The position numbers were made by a program, and so were the translations under genes. Of a stretch of 7,454 nt of DNA, positions 1 through 7,139 are shown piece by piece. Source of the DNA: Bacteroidota bacterium (GTDB taxonomy: Bacteria > Bacteroidota > Bacteroidia > Cytophagales > Cyclobacteriaceae). The stretch covers positions 1 to 7,454 of the forward strand of contig JAEZBX010000164.1 of the NCBI GenBank assembly GCA_023412765.1, given 5' to 3'. How positions within the stretch are numbered: the stretch's first letter is position 1; every line of letters starts with the position of its first letter. The notes beneath the pieces were generated by a model. It ran no database searches and was not told the DNA's origin. It was given only the letters and a program-made list of their open reading frames with translations.

Positions 1-2
1 CG

Positions 3-2294
3 TTAGAATTTGAATCCATAACTCAGGAAGGGTAAGAGTCCGAATAATCCCGGCTGCGTATAGCGGAGGGAATTATCCACTTCGTCTTGTTCTATATTTA
101 TTCCAATAGGATTTGCACGGTTGTAAACATTATACAGGCCGGCAAACCATTGCCATTGAAATTTCTTGCCTGGATTGCTTTTGAATTTTAATCCAATGTC
201 AAGTCGATGCGAAGCTGCCAGTTTTACTTCGTTGATTCCGGAATAGATCGGTATGAGATCTGCACCGGTAAGGGTAGGCGCAAGAATCGCATATTGACCA
301 ATGACAGGTGTAAACCGCGATCCCGAAATATATTCCCACACCAGCGAAGCTATCCAGCGTTTGCTGATTGAGTATTGTGCAACGATTGCTCCGTTATGCC
401 TGCGATCGTAACGCGATGGGAACCACATTCCGCCGTTGATTTTATCAAACTGGCGGTTCGACCACGACAAAGTATAACTTATCCACCCGGTCAGTTTTCC
501 GGTATTCTTTCTCAGTAGAAATTCAAGACCATACGCTTTGCCTTTTCCCTGGATCAGCTTCGACTCAAAATCTGTGTTCAAAAACAAATTTGTTCCCTCT
601 TCATAGCCGATCAACTGATCCATTTGTTTGTAATACCCTTCGACACTGAAAAAGAATCCCTTACTGATCATTTGGCGTTGCCATGCCAAAGCAAATTGAT
701 GGGAGGTTTGTGGCCTGATGCTATCAGTCACAGGGTACCATACATCGGTGGGCGAAGATACCGCAGAGTTTGAAATGCGATGCATGTATTGCACCATGCG
801 AGAATAGCTTGCTTTCAGCGTTTCATTTTCCTTCAGTTCATAACGGATTGATAACCGTGGTTCCGGAAGAACATAACTCTTGTTAGTTACAAATGAAGAC
901 GAAATACGCACGCCAGGGTTTACTTGAATTCGCTGGTGCGGGCTCCATTCATACTGGACATGCGCAGCAAATTCATCGGCACTGCGGCCACGAGCAAAAC
1001 TGCTTTCAAAAACTTCGGAAATCGTTCCGGCGGTGTTAATGATATTTGGGCTTACCTGGTGTCGAGTCCATTCAACACCGGTTCTGAGGACGCCTTTGCC
1101 AACCGAATCCCTCTCAAGAAAAATGCGTGCGCTATAGTCTTCGATATCTGAGTGAGCTATTAATTCATTTTCCTCAAAAGCATTTCGAATGTTGTAGTGA
1201 TATTTAGTTCGTGCAACGGACACCGTACTATGCCAATTGCGAGCCAGGCGCCTTCTCCAACGGAGGGACTGACTGCTGTTTCCAGACGCGTATGTGGTTA
1301 AGAACCCGTCGCCATCGCCGTCGCGATCGCGAAAGAGATCGAGAATATCGTCTCCACTGTAATAGCTAAATTGAAAATCGTCGCGACTTGATGGCTTGAA
1401 CAGGAATTTTCCATTTAGATCATAGAAAAAATAAGGTAACTCTTCCCCTACTGCGCCAAGCACCTGATCGATATAGGTGCGCCTGCCGGCAATCCAGAAA
1501 CTTGCTTTGTTTTTAATAATGGGTTGCTCAATAAATAACCGTGAAGCGATGATACCGATATCACCTGACACCGCAGTTTTCTCTGGTATCAATGATTTGG
1601 TTTGAACGTCAAGAACGGACGACAGTCGTCCCCCGAATTGTGCGGGAAACCCACCGTTGATCGCCTCGACCCGATCAAGTACGTCGGGATTAAAAACAGA
1701 CAGAAATCCAAAAAGGTGACTTGTGTTGTAAATGGTAGCATCGTCGAGCAACACCAGATTCTGATCGGCAGCTCCGCCGCGCACGAAGAGATCGCTGCTC
1801 CCCTCTATTCCTCTGACTGTGCCGGGCAATAACTGCAACGCCTTGATCACATCGGCCTCTCCTCCCAACACCGGGATTGCGTTGATGTCTTGTTGAGTCA
1901 ACACATGTTTGCTTGTTTGATTGCTTTCAAAAATATCCTGGTGAGCATCACGCGTGCTCCTGATCACAACCTCATCCAGCTCTCGCGATTGCGATCTCAA
2001 GGTGACTGATAAGGTCGTGTCGATGCGCAGGCGGAACGAAAGATCAAGTAGTTCATAACCCACAAAGGACACTTGCATTTTTTTCTCACCCTTTGTCGTG
2101 TTAATTGTAAAGCCTCCTTCGGAATTGGTGGTGGTAAAGATTGAATCGGGCATTAATATGATGTGAGCCTGCGGAAGGGTTTGATTCCTGTCGTCTCGAA
2201 CAACACCTTTAAGAGTAACGGTTTGAGCGTGAGCCAAAGCAGACACTAAGAGAAAGAATACCAGTAGAGATTTTGCCACCATACCCGTTGCCAT
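3..2294 (-). CDS. TonB-dependent outer-membrane receptor with carboxypeptidase-like regulatory domain
   Basis: This 763-residue protein should sit in the outer membrane and take up a ligand using TonB energy; the ligand cannot be read from the sequence. Residues 1-23 form a signal peptide (Lys8, a hydrophobic run at 9-21, Ala-His-Ala before the predicted cut at Gln24). Residues 26-100 fit a carboxypeptidase-D regulatory-like beta domain (LKGVVRDD..., then SEGGFTI and VSFVGYE). LDEVVI at 106-111 matches a Bacteroidota TonB box. The plug spans about 130-240, with DVIKALQLLPG and LFVRGGAADQNLVLLD. The rest is a beta barrel ending in an aromatic residue (YGFKF), as expected for barrel insertion. 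At 763 residues it is much shorter than typical SusC proteins, and no SusD gene adjoins it, so it is probably a solo receptor. An acidic loop at 323-330 (D-R-D-G-D-G-D-G) resembles a calcium-binding loop. An alternative ATG at 2282 (Met5) would also give a good signal peptide. The stop at 3-5 is inside the window, so the gene is complete. Confidence 0.93.
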   Translation of the reverse strand: MATGMVAKSLLVFFLLVSALAHAQTVTLKGVVRDDRNQTLPQAHIILMPDSIFTTTNSEGGFTINTTKGEKKMQVSFVGYELLDLSFRLRIDTTLSVTLRSQSRELDEVVIRSTRDAHQDIFESNQTSKHVLTQQDINAIPVLGGEADVIKALQLLPGTVRGIEGSSDLFVRGGAADQNLVLLDDATIYNTSHLFGFLSVFNPDVLDRVEAINGGFPAQFGGRLSSVLDVQTKSLIPEKTAVSGDIGIIASRLFIEQPIIKNKASFWIAGRRTYIDQVLGAVGEELPYFFYDLNGKFLFKPSSRDDFQFSYYSGDDILDLFRDRDGDGDGFLTTYASGNSSQSLRWRRRLARNWHSTVSVARTKYHYNIRNAFEENELIAHSDIEDYSARIFLERDSVGKGVLRTGVEWTRHQVSPNIINTAGTISEVFESSFARGRSADEFAAHVQYEWSPHQRIQVNPGVRISSSFVTNKSYVLPEPRLSIRYELKENETLKASYSRMVQYMHRISNSAVSSPTDVWYPVTDSIRPQTSHQFALAWQRQMISKGFFFSVEGYYKQMDQLIGYEEGTNLFLNTDFESKLIQGKGKAYGLEFLLRKNTGKLTGWISYTLSWSNRQFDKINGGMWFPSRYDRRHNGAIVAQYSISKRWIASLVWEYISGSRFTPVIGQYAILAPTLTGADLIPIYSGINEVKLAASHRLDIGLKFKSNPGKKFQWQWFAGLYNVYNRANPIGINIEQDEVDNSLRYTQPGLFGLLPFLSYGFKF

Positions 2295-2416
2295 TCAATT
2301 CTGCACATGCTTACTTTTCAAACCAACTTATCTCACGTGAATTACAGTATTGTGTTTGCACACCAGGTCTCCAACAACATGCTAAGGAAGTGGTCATATT
2401 ATTAGGCCTCCACATG

Positions 2417-2998
2417 TCAATCAAAAATCTTGTTCATTACAAACTCTTGTTGAAGAAATCGCTCTCGTGGCTGCTGCTCCCTCATTCGTAATTTTTCAGG
2501 AAGAGTTTCCGGGTCTCCGGGATATCCAACAGCAATAAAAACACCTAGCTCATACGTTGTGGGGATGCGAATTTCTGCTATTGTTTTTTCGTAGCTGAAG
2601 CCTGCCATTTGGCGCAGTTGCAGTCCCATTTCTACAGCCTGAAGGGTAAGGAAAGAATTTGCCCCTCCCAGGTCATACATCGCGTGGGCATTTGCACCGG
2701 GATATCTTGAAAAGTTCTTTCTGGCCAGGCTCAAAATAATAAGCGGAGCATCCTTTGCCCACAGTTTGTTGCCTTCATTCAGGCAATTAAAAAGTTTTTT
2801 CCAAAGCTCTGGTTGGTCATGAGTTGCATAAATGTATAACCAGGGTTGCTCATTGGTACTGGACGGTGCCCAGCGTGTGGCCTCAAAAAGTGAATAGATT
2901 CTCTCGGGCTCGATTAACCTTTTTGAAAATGCGCGAGAGCTTCTCCTGTTCTTGATGAGGTCTATAACCGGATGTTCAATCTGATCTGACTTTTGCAT
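2417..2998 (-). CDS. nitroreductase family protein (FMN-dependent oxidoreductase)
   Basis: The protein is 193 residues, a normal size for the short nitroreductase group, and is predicted to be a cytoplasmic homodimer using FMN and NAD(P)H to reduce nitro, quinone or similar electrophilic substrates. The FMN phosphate-binding motif RRSSRAF lies at 18-24, APSSTNEQPW at 44-53 matches the second FMN/dimer motif, and VFIAVGYPGD near 153-162 is the conserved C-terminal core strand and turn. The frame stays open upstream to a TTG at 3064, but the added residues do not look like the family. The ATG at 2998 is preferred because it has AGGA just upstream and places RRSSRAF at the usual distance from the N-terminus. 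It lies 67 bp downstream of the marR stop on the same strand with no evident promoter between, so co-transcription is likely. The true substrate is unknown; nitroreductase is a family label. Confidence 0.9.
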   Translation of the reverse strand: MQKSDQIEHPVIDLIKNRRSSRAFSKRLIEPERIYSLFEATRWAPSSTNEQPWLYIYATHDQPELWKKLFNCLNEGNKLWAKDAPLIILSLARKNFSRYPGANAHAMYDLGGANSFLTLQAVEMGLQLRQMAGFSYEKTIAEIRIPTTYELGVFIAVGYPGDPETLPEKLRMREQQPRERFLQQEFVMNKIFD

Positions 2999-3001
2999 TT
3001 T

Positions 3002-3005
3002 TCCT
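3002..3005 (-). promoter_or_regulatory. Shine-Dalgarno-like AGGA before the nitroreductase
   Basis: On the minus strand the sequence reads ACAGGAAAAATG, putting AGGA three bases before the ATG at 2998. The spacing is a little short. It still favours this ATG over the in-frame TTG at 3064, which has no comparable site. Confidence 0.45.
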
Positions 3006-3065
3006 GTACCCTTTTGAATGCCGTGGATGATTATCCGAACATTAGAATCATAGAGCGAGTTCAAG

Positions 3066-3515
3066 CTAACCCCTCAACTTATCCAGCGTTGTATTCAGAG
3101 CCTCTACCTCAGATTGAGGAACGGTTTTAAGATTTTGAAGCCAATCATCGAGTCCCTCATCAATCTTAATAAGCACTTCGAGACCTGCTTCCGTAATAGA
3201 AATGTCGACTTGCCGTCGATTGGTTTCACAAATTTCGCGATTCACAAATGCTTTTGATTTTAATTTTTCCACCAATCGAGTCGCGTTGCTATTTCGATCG
3301 ATCATCCTTGAAGTTATATCAGCCAACATCATTGGTTTAGGATGGCTACCACGCAATATCCGAAGTACGTTGTATTGTTCGGGCGTCAGTCCAAAGGGCT
3401 TTAGCCTTGAGGCGTTTAGATTCGACAGCCAGCTCCCCGTAAACAAAATATTCACTACCATCTTCTCATATATGTTGTCAAATCGTTCCTGCTTTAAATC
3501 CTGTTCTAATCCCAT
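3066..3515 (-). CDS. MarR-family winged helix-turn-helix transcriptional regulator
   Basis: The protein has 149 residues, the usual MarR length, and is predicted to be a dimeric cytoplasmic DNA-binding repressor. Residues 12-40 form the N-terminal dimerisation helix, followed by GLTPEQYNVLRILRG (42-56), a typical MarR helix pair. The helix-turn-helix is at 62-92, with SNATRLVEKLKSKAFV (76-91) as recognition helix. The wing follows with NRRQVDISIT at 99-108, the MarR Arg-x-x-x-Asp-type turn, and then TEAG. The frame extends upstream to 3650, but those 45 extra residues are unlike the family, would run across the palindrome and would overlap the divergent gene start; the ATG at 3515 is preferred. 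There is no clear Shine-Dalgarno, which is common in Bacteroidota. The only cysteine is Cys96, in the wing, so the N-terminal sensing cysteine of OhrR-type members is absent. The nitroreductase lies 67 bp downstream. The effector is unknown. Confidence 0.9.
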   Translation of the reverse strand: MGLEQDLKQERFDNIYEKMVVNILFTGSWLSNLNASRLKPFGLTPEQYNVLRILRGSHPKPMMLADITSRMIDRNSNATRLVEKLKSKAFVNREICETNRRQVDISITEAGLEVLIKIDEGLDDWLQNLKTVPQSEVEALNTTLDKLRG

Positions 3516-3522
3516 ATATATA

Positions 3523-3530
3523 TAAAAGTA
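3523..3530 (-). promoter_or_regulatory. possible -7 promoter element of marR
   Basis: On the minus strand TACTTTTA matches five of the six fixed positions of the Bacteroidota -7 consensus TAnnTTTG. It lies directly downstream of the palindrome and only seven bases before the marR ATG, implying a nearly leaderless transcript. No clear TTG is seen at -33. This is a weak call made mainly from position. Confidence 0.2.
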
Positions 3531-3547
3531 CGCAATTATTAATTGCG
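3531..3547. promoter_or_regulatory. 17-bp perfect palindrome, candidate MarR operator
   Basis: CGCAATTATTAATTGCG consists of two perfect 8-bp arms (CGCAATTA and TAATTGCG) around a single central T. It starts 15 bp upstream of the marR ATG and ends 73 bp before the divergent gene at 3621. Its size, symmetry and AT-rich core fit MarR-family operators, and the CAATT...AATTG core resembles known OhrR boxes. Binding here would cover or abut a likely marR promoter, so autorepression is the natural inference. Control of the divergent YdeI/dehydrogenase pair is possible but less certain. I saw only scattered half-sites elsewhere in the window, inside genes. Confidence 0.6.
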
Positions 3548-3620
3548 CTCTCACATCTACGTTTTTTAGAATTTTCCGAGATTTATGCCGCGTTAAAAAA
3601 ATCGCATTGTAGATCCCAAG

Positions 3621-4130
3621 ATGGTTGAGTACACTACCACTATTCAGCAATTTGCCAGGAAGGGTGAAAAGACGGGATGGTCATACATCGAGGTTAGTAT
3701 TGAGCAGGCTCACAAGCTGAAGCCAGGCTGTAAGGTATCATTTAGGGTGAAGGGCAAACTCGACAATTATTCCTTTGAAAAAGTCTCCCTCTTGCCGATG
3801 GGAGATGGAAGTTTTATCCTTCCAGTAAACGGCAAAATGCGGAGCTTTTTGAAAAAGCGTGCCGGCGACAAGATAAAAGTGTTATTGGAATTCGATAATC
3901 GCTCTCCACAGATCTCAAAGGATCTTCTAAGATGCTTGAAGGATGATCCTGAAGCGCTTCGATATTTTAATTCATTACCCAAGTCTCACCAGAACTATTT
4001 CAGCAACTGGATTGAAAGCGCCAAAACAAGTACGACAAAAACAAAGCGAATAGTTATGGCCATTACAGGCTTAGGTAAGAAGCAAGGCTATGGTGAAATG
4101 ATACGTGCTAATAAGAACAATCCTTTATAA
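3621..4130 (+). CDS. DUF1905 / YdeI (OmpD-associated) family protein
   Basis: The 169-residue protein has two recognisable parts. Residues 5-80 match DUF1905, a small beta-barrel-like domain, with the characteristic GEKTGWSYIEV at 15-25 and a G-x-x-V-SFRVKGK strand. Residues 108-150 match the YdeI/OmpD-associated helical domain: PEALRYFNSLPKSHQ, NYFSNWIESAK and TKRIVMAI form the usual pattern of an aromatic pair followed by a basic helix. The family has been linked to resistance to peptides or bacteriocins in some species, but the biochemical role is not established and nothing here proves one. No signal peptide or membrane segment is seen, so it should be cytoplasmic. The ATG at 3621 is the only start that retains DUF1905. 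It is divergent from marR and 18 bp upstream of the dehydrogenase, so the two plus-strand genes are probably one operon. Confidence 0.85.
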   Translation: MVEYTTTIQQFARKGEKTGWSYIEVSIEQAHKLKPGCKVSFRVKGKLDNYSFEKVSLLPMGDGSFILPVNGKMRSFLKKRAGDKIKVLLEFDNRSPQISKDLLRCLKDDPEALRYFNSLPKSHQNYFSNWIESAKTSTTKTKRIVMAITGLGKKQGYGEMIRANKNNPL

Positions 4131-4148
4131 GTTTACGAAATTTTGCAT

Positions 4149-4910
4149 ATGAGAAATTTTGAAAATCAGGTAGCGATCGTCACGGGCGCAGGACAGGGTA
4201 TTGGCTTAGAAATTTGTCGTCAGCTAGTAGAACAGGGTGCGAAAGTTTTTTTGAATGATCTTGATGCTTCATTAGCAAAAAAGGCTGCTCAAACCGTTAG
4301 CGAGGATGAAAACAAATGTATGCCCTATCCTGGTGATGCTGCTGATATTACTTTTATTCAAAACTTGGTGAACGATTGTGTCGCGCGGCACGGCAAACTG
4401 GATATCGTTATAGCGAATGCTGGTATAACGTTGTTTGGAGATTTCTTTGAATACAAATACGATGATTTCATTAAGGTAATGAATTTAAACCTGGGGGGCA
4501 GTTTTTTCCTCACACAGACCGCATCGCTGCAGATGAAAAAAAATAAAACCGGTGGGCGAATTTTGCTCATGTCATCCGTTACAGGTCATCAGGCGCACAA
4601 AAACTTAGCCGCTTATGGCATGTCTAAGGCCGCGCTGGAGATGTTAGCCAAGACGTTGGTAGTGGAATTGTCGCCTTTTCAAATCACAATTAACGCAATA
4701 GCCCCAGGAGCCACGATGACTGAACGGACTGCAAGCGATCCGGGATACGAAGCAACCTGGTCCAAAATCACACCAACGGGTAGACCTGCTAACGTGATGG
4801 ATATTGCGCACGCTGCTCTTTTCCTTGTTTCTCCGCAGGCTGGTCACATCACGGGACAGTCATTGGTAGTGGACGGTGGCTGGACAAGTACCAGTCCATC
4901 GCCTTATTGA
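4149..4910 (+). CDS. short-chain dehydrogenase/reductase (classical SDR)
   Basis: This 253-residue protein has the length and all motifs of a classical SDR oxidoreductase. The Rossmann nucleotide-binding motif TGAGQGIG is at 12-19, Asp63 caps the adenine pocket, and NAG is at 90-92. The catalytic tetrad is Asn114, Ser143, Tyr156 and Lys160 (YGMSK). PGATMTE follows at about 186-192, and the C-terminus has the family DGGW. Asp37 at the end of the second strand (LNDLD) suggests NAD(H) over NADP(H). The frame opens at a TTG at 4143, but the ATG at 4149 puts the first strand at the usual distance from the N-terminus and is preferred. It follows the YdeI-like gene by 18 bp. Many such proteins are annotated FabG-like or as sugar or alcohol dehydrogenases, but the substrate cannot be assigned here. 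An A8 run at about 4535-4542 encodes Lys-Lys and leaves the frame intact. Confidence 0.93.
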   Translation: MRNFENQVAIVTGAGQGIGLEICRQLVEQGAKVFLNDLDASLAKKAAQTVSEDENKCMPYPGDAADITFIQNLVNDCVARHGKLDIVIANAGITLFGDFFEYKYDDFIKVMNLNLGGSFFLTQTASLQMKKNKTGGRILLMSSVTGHQAHKNLAAYGMSKAALEMLAKTLVVELSPFQITINAIAPGATMTERTASDPGYEATWSKITPTGRPANVMDIAHAALFLVSPQAGHITGQSLVVDGGWTSTSPSPY

Positions 4911-4926
4911 TTATTCGGCAAAGGCG
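4900..4926. terminator. possible bidirectional hairpin at abutting convergent stops
   Basis: CGCCTT (4900-4905) and AAGGCG (4921-4926) form a perfect 6-bp stem around a 15-base loop that contains both stop codons (TGA 4908-4910, and TAA of the minus-strand gene at 4911-4913). A second short stem, TGGAC/GTCCA at 4881-4898, lies beside it. There is no clean T-run right after the stem on either strand, although T-rich sequence follows from about 4932 on the plus strand. Termination is therefore suggested by position more than by structure. Confidence 0.25.
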
Positions 4927-7139
4927 TGCAAAAGCTTTATTATTTCTCTTTGGTTGCCCACGGAATACTGGGCGACTGAATGTCCTGCTCCCACCTTGAT
5001 AGTAAGCGCGCGATCTGAAAGTGATCGAAACATATCTTCATCCGTCTTATCATCGCCAACGACAAGTACAAACTCGCTTTGTGTTTCTTCCAGTATTTTC
5101 TTTGCAGCGACACCTTTATCAATCCCTGCGACCCTGATCTCTATGACTTTGTTGCCGTCAATTATTTGGAGTTGTCCGTTTCTTACCAAATGAAACAGGC
5201 TGTCTAACAGTTCACGTGACCTGACAAATCCAAGTTCCGGATCCACATTGCGATAGTGCCATGCGAGCGTATGGTTTTTTTCTTCAATGAAAGAACGCGG
5301 ACTACGTTTTACAAACATTTCCAACGTCGGCCTTAGTACCGTTTTCCAACTTTGGTCGATTCCTTTCTCTACGGTCCAGCTCTTACTAACGCGTTTTATT
5401 GCTGCACCATGTTCGGCGACCAGGTTAACAGGGACCTCTCGAAACCATTCCTCCAGAATATTAGCATCTCGACCACTTATGATGGTAAGGTTAGTTCTTG
5501 AGTCAGAGCCCAGTTGTGCCAGAAGTTTCAAAAGGTTTTTGTCAGGCATGGCTTCTCGCGGATGTCGGGCGAATGGAACAAGTGTGCCATCATAGTCTAA
5601 TAGCAAGTCGCGCCTTTTGGCATTTTTGAAATTTTGGACGATCACATCACGAATCGATGCTGTCACATATTTTCGTTCCTCATGAGCTTGCTGTTCTTTT
5701 ACAACCTCGAGCTGGTGGAGGAAGTCGTGCACCCAGCTTGCCACATCGTAGTTCGAGAGGCGTTGGCGCATCAGTGCAAGTCTGTGTGACTGTTCAGCAA
5801 GAGGCATGGTCAGCGCTTGTTGAAGAGCAGTGGCGACCTCCTGGGAATCCAGCGGATTTACTGGAATTGCTTCGCCAAGTTCGTTTGCGGCTCCTGCAAG
5901 CTCGCTTAATATCAGAACTCCTTTTTGCACAACCGAGGCGACAAATTCTTTGGCCACCAGGTTCATTCCATCACGCAATGGTGTTATGAGAGCAACGTCT
6001 GCGGATTGGTATAAGGCGCAGAGTTCATCAAAAGTGATTTGACTATACCGATAAATTATGGGTTGCCACGAAAGCGTGGAATACTTTCCGTTGATCCTGC
6101 CAACCTCTTCTTCTATGAGTTTTCTCCTCTCGTTATACCTCGAAATAATTTGTCGCGACGGGACCACCACCAGAATAAATACAATTTTCTCCAACCACTC
6201 AGGATGAGATTTCAAAAACCGTTCAAAACCTGTTAGCCGGTGCGTTACGCCCTTTGTGTAGTCTAGCCGATCGACTGAGAAGATGATTTTTTTATCAGGA
6301 AAATTTTCAGCGATAGAATTTTTCGCCTCAATGACTTCTTCTCTTGTTGCCGCATCGTTGAACTTATCAAAATCGATACCGAGCGGAAACAAGTCCGCCT
6401 TTACAAGCCTGTTCTCAAAGGCGATAACCCGATATTGGTGGTCGTATCCCAGGACCATACGAACAGTTTTGAGAAAATGCTGGACATATTCATGCGTATG
6501 AAATCCAATCAGGTCTGATCCGAGTAGTCCGCGAACAATTTTTTCCTTCCATGGCCGATGAAGGAGTCTGAATATTTCGTAGGAAGGAAAGGGTATGTGC
6601 AGGAAAAAACCGATAGTGACATCGGGCATTCTTTCCCTGATAATGCCAGGCAAGAGAAACAATTGATAATCGTGTACCCAGACCGTGTCCCCAGGTTTGA
6701 TCACACTTAACAGACAGTCAGCAAATTGTTGGTTTACCTGTTCATATTTCTCGAAGAAGTCCTGGTCATAGATGACATAAGAAGGGAAATAGTGAAACAA
6801 TGGCCAAATTGTGGCATTGCAAAAACCGTTGTAATATTTATTATATACTTTTGGTTCGATATATAATGGTACGATCTTGAAATCAGCTTCCGATCGATCC
6901 AGTTTTGCCCACCGCTTTTCAGGGAAGTCTGCTGCACCGACCCAAATTTTTTCCTCGAAGGCATCCTTTGTCGATTCCTGGTCAAAATAGCTTTTTAACG
7001 CGGTCACCAGACCACCGTCGCTTTGCTTTATAAAAACCTTGCCGTCCTTTTCAGCAAGTTGTATTGGCAAACGGTTAGAAACGAGAACCAGCCTTGAATT
7101 CGAGCGTTCTTTCATAACGGAAGGACTTTCTTCATTCAT
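4911..7139 (-). CDS. bifunctional trehalose-6-phosphate synthase/phosphatase (fused OtsA-OtsB)
   Basis: This 742-residue cytoplasmic enzyme joins UDP-glucose and glucose-6-phosphate into trehalose-6-phosphate and then dephosphorylates it to trehalose. Residues 15-480 are a GT20 synthase domain. VSNRLP is at 20-25, with Gly42-Gly43 in the donor loop, and Trp112 in NATIWPLFHY. HDYQL at 156-160 carries the acceptor-site Asp157, and HIPFP is at 181-185. The phosphate-binding Arg291 and Lys296 lie in DRLDYTKG, and Asp390 and Glu398 in RDGMNLVAKE. Residues 505-742 are a HAD phosphatase: DYDGTL at 515-520 (nucleophile Asp515, acid/base Asp517), SGRD at 555-558, Lys675, and GDDKTDEDMF at 695-704. All key residues of both halves are present, so both activities are predicted. 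Fused enzymes of this kind are known in Bacteroidota, including Cytophaga hutchinsonii. The ATG at 7139 is used; Met9 at 7115 is an alternative. No convincing promoter is seen upstream. Confidence 0.96.
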   Translation of the reverse strand: MNEESPSVMKERSNSRLVLVSNRLPIQLAEKDGKVFIKQSDGGLVTALKSYFDQESTKDAFEEKIWVGAADFPEKRWAKLDRSEADFKIVPLYIEPKVYNKYYNGFCNATIWPLFHYFPSYVIYDQDFFEKYEQVNQQFADCLLSVIKPGDTVWVHDYQLFLLPGIIRERMPDVTIGFFLHIPFPSYEIFRLLHRPWKEKIVRGLLGSDLIGFHTHEYVQHFLKTVRMVLGYDHQYRVIAFENRLVKADLFPLGIDFDKFNDAATREEVIEAKNSIAENFPDKKIIFSVDRLDYTKGVTHRLTGFERFLKSHPEWLEKIVFILVVVPSRQIISRYNERRKLIEEEVGRINGKYSTLSWQPIIYRYSQITFDELCALYQSADVALITPLRDGMNLVAKEFVASVVQKGVLILSELAGAANELGEAIPVNPLDSQEVATALQQALTMPLAEQSHRLALMRQRLSNYDVASWVHDFLHQLEVVKEQQAHEERKYVTASIRDVIVQNFKNAKRRDLLLDYDGTLVPFARHPREAMPDKNLLKLLAQLGSDSRTNLTIISGRDANILEEWFREVPVNLVAEHGAAIKRVSKSWTVEKGIDQSWKTVLRPTLEMFVKRSPRSFIEEKNHTLAWHYRNVDPELGFVRSRELLDSLFHLVRNGQLQIIDGNKVIEIRVAGIDKGVAAKKILEETQSEFVLVVGDDKTDEDMFRSLSDRALTIKVGAGHSVAQYSVGNQREIIKLLHAFAE

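Noticed and set aside
1321..1332. 12-bp palindrome TCGCGATCGCGA, containing the GCGATCGC octamer
   Set aside because: It lies inside the receptor gene and is explained by Arg/Asp codons of the acidic loop; a single copy gives no sign of a repeat family.
2319..2326. TTGGTTTG on the minus strand as a -7 element for the TonB receptor
   Set aside because: It matches five of six fixed consensus bases, but the -33 position has only CTG; too weak to call a promoter.
2999..3064. Extension of the nitroreductase to a TTG at 3064
   Set aside because: The extra 22 residues are unlike the family, and the ATG at 2998 has an AGGA upstream.
3514..3523. Short AT dinucleotide repeat at the marR start, as a phase-variable tract
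   Set aside because: Only about five units; too short for likely phase variation and better explained as an AT-rich promoter/start region.
3516..3650. N-terminal extension of the MarR frame up to 3650
   Set aside because: It adds 45 residues not typical of MarR proteins, runs across the palindrome and overlaps the divergent gene start; the ATG at 3515 gives a full-length family member.
4535..4542. A8 run in the dehydrogenase as a possible frameshift or programmed slippage site
   Set aside because: The reading frame and all SDR motifs continue intact on both sides, so no frameshift is needed to explain the gene.
5657..5989. Plus-strand 110-codon open frame within the trehalose gene
   Set aside because: It is antisense to a fully conserved GT20 domain, has no recognisable domain and is best explained as a shadow frame.
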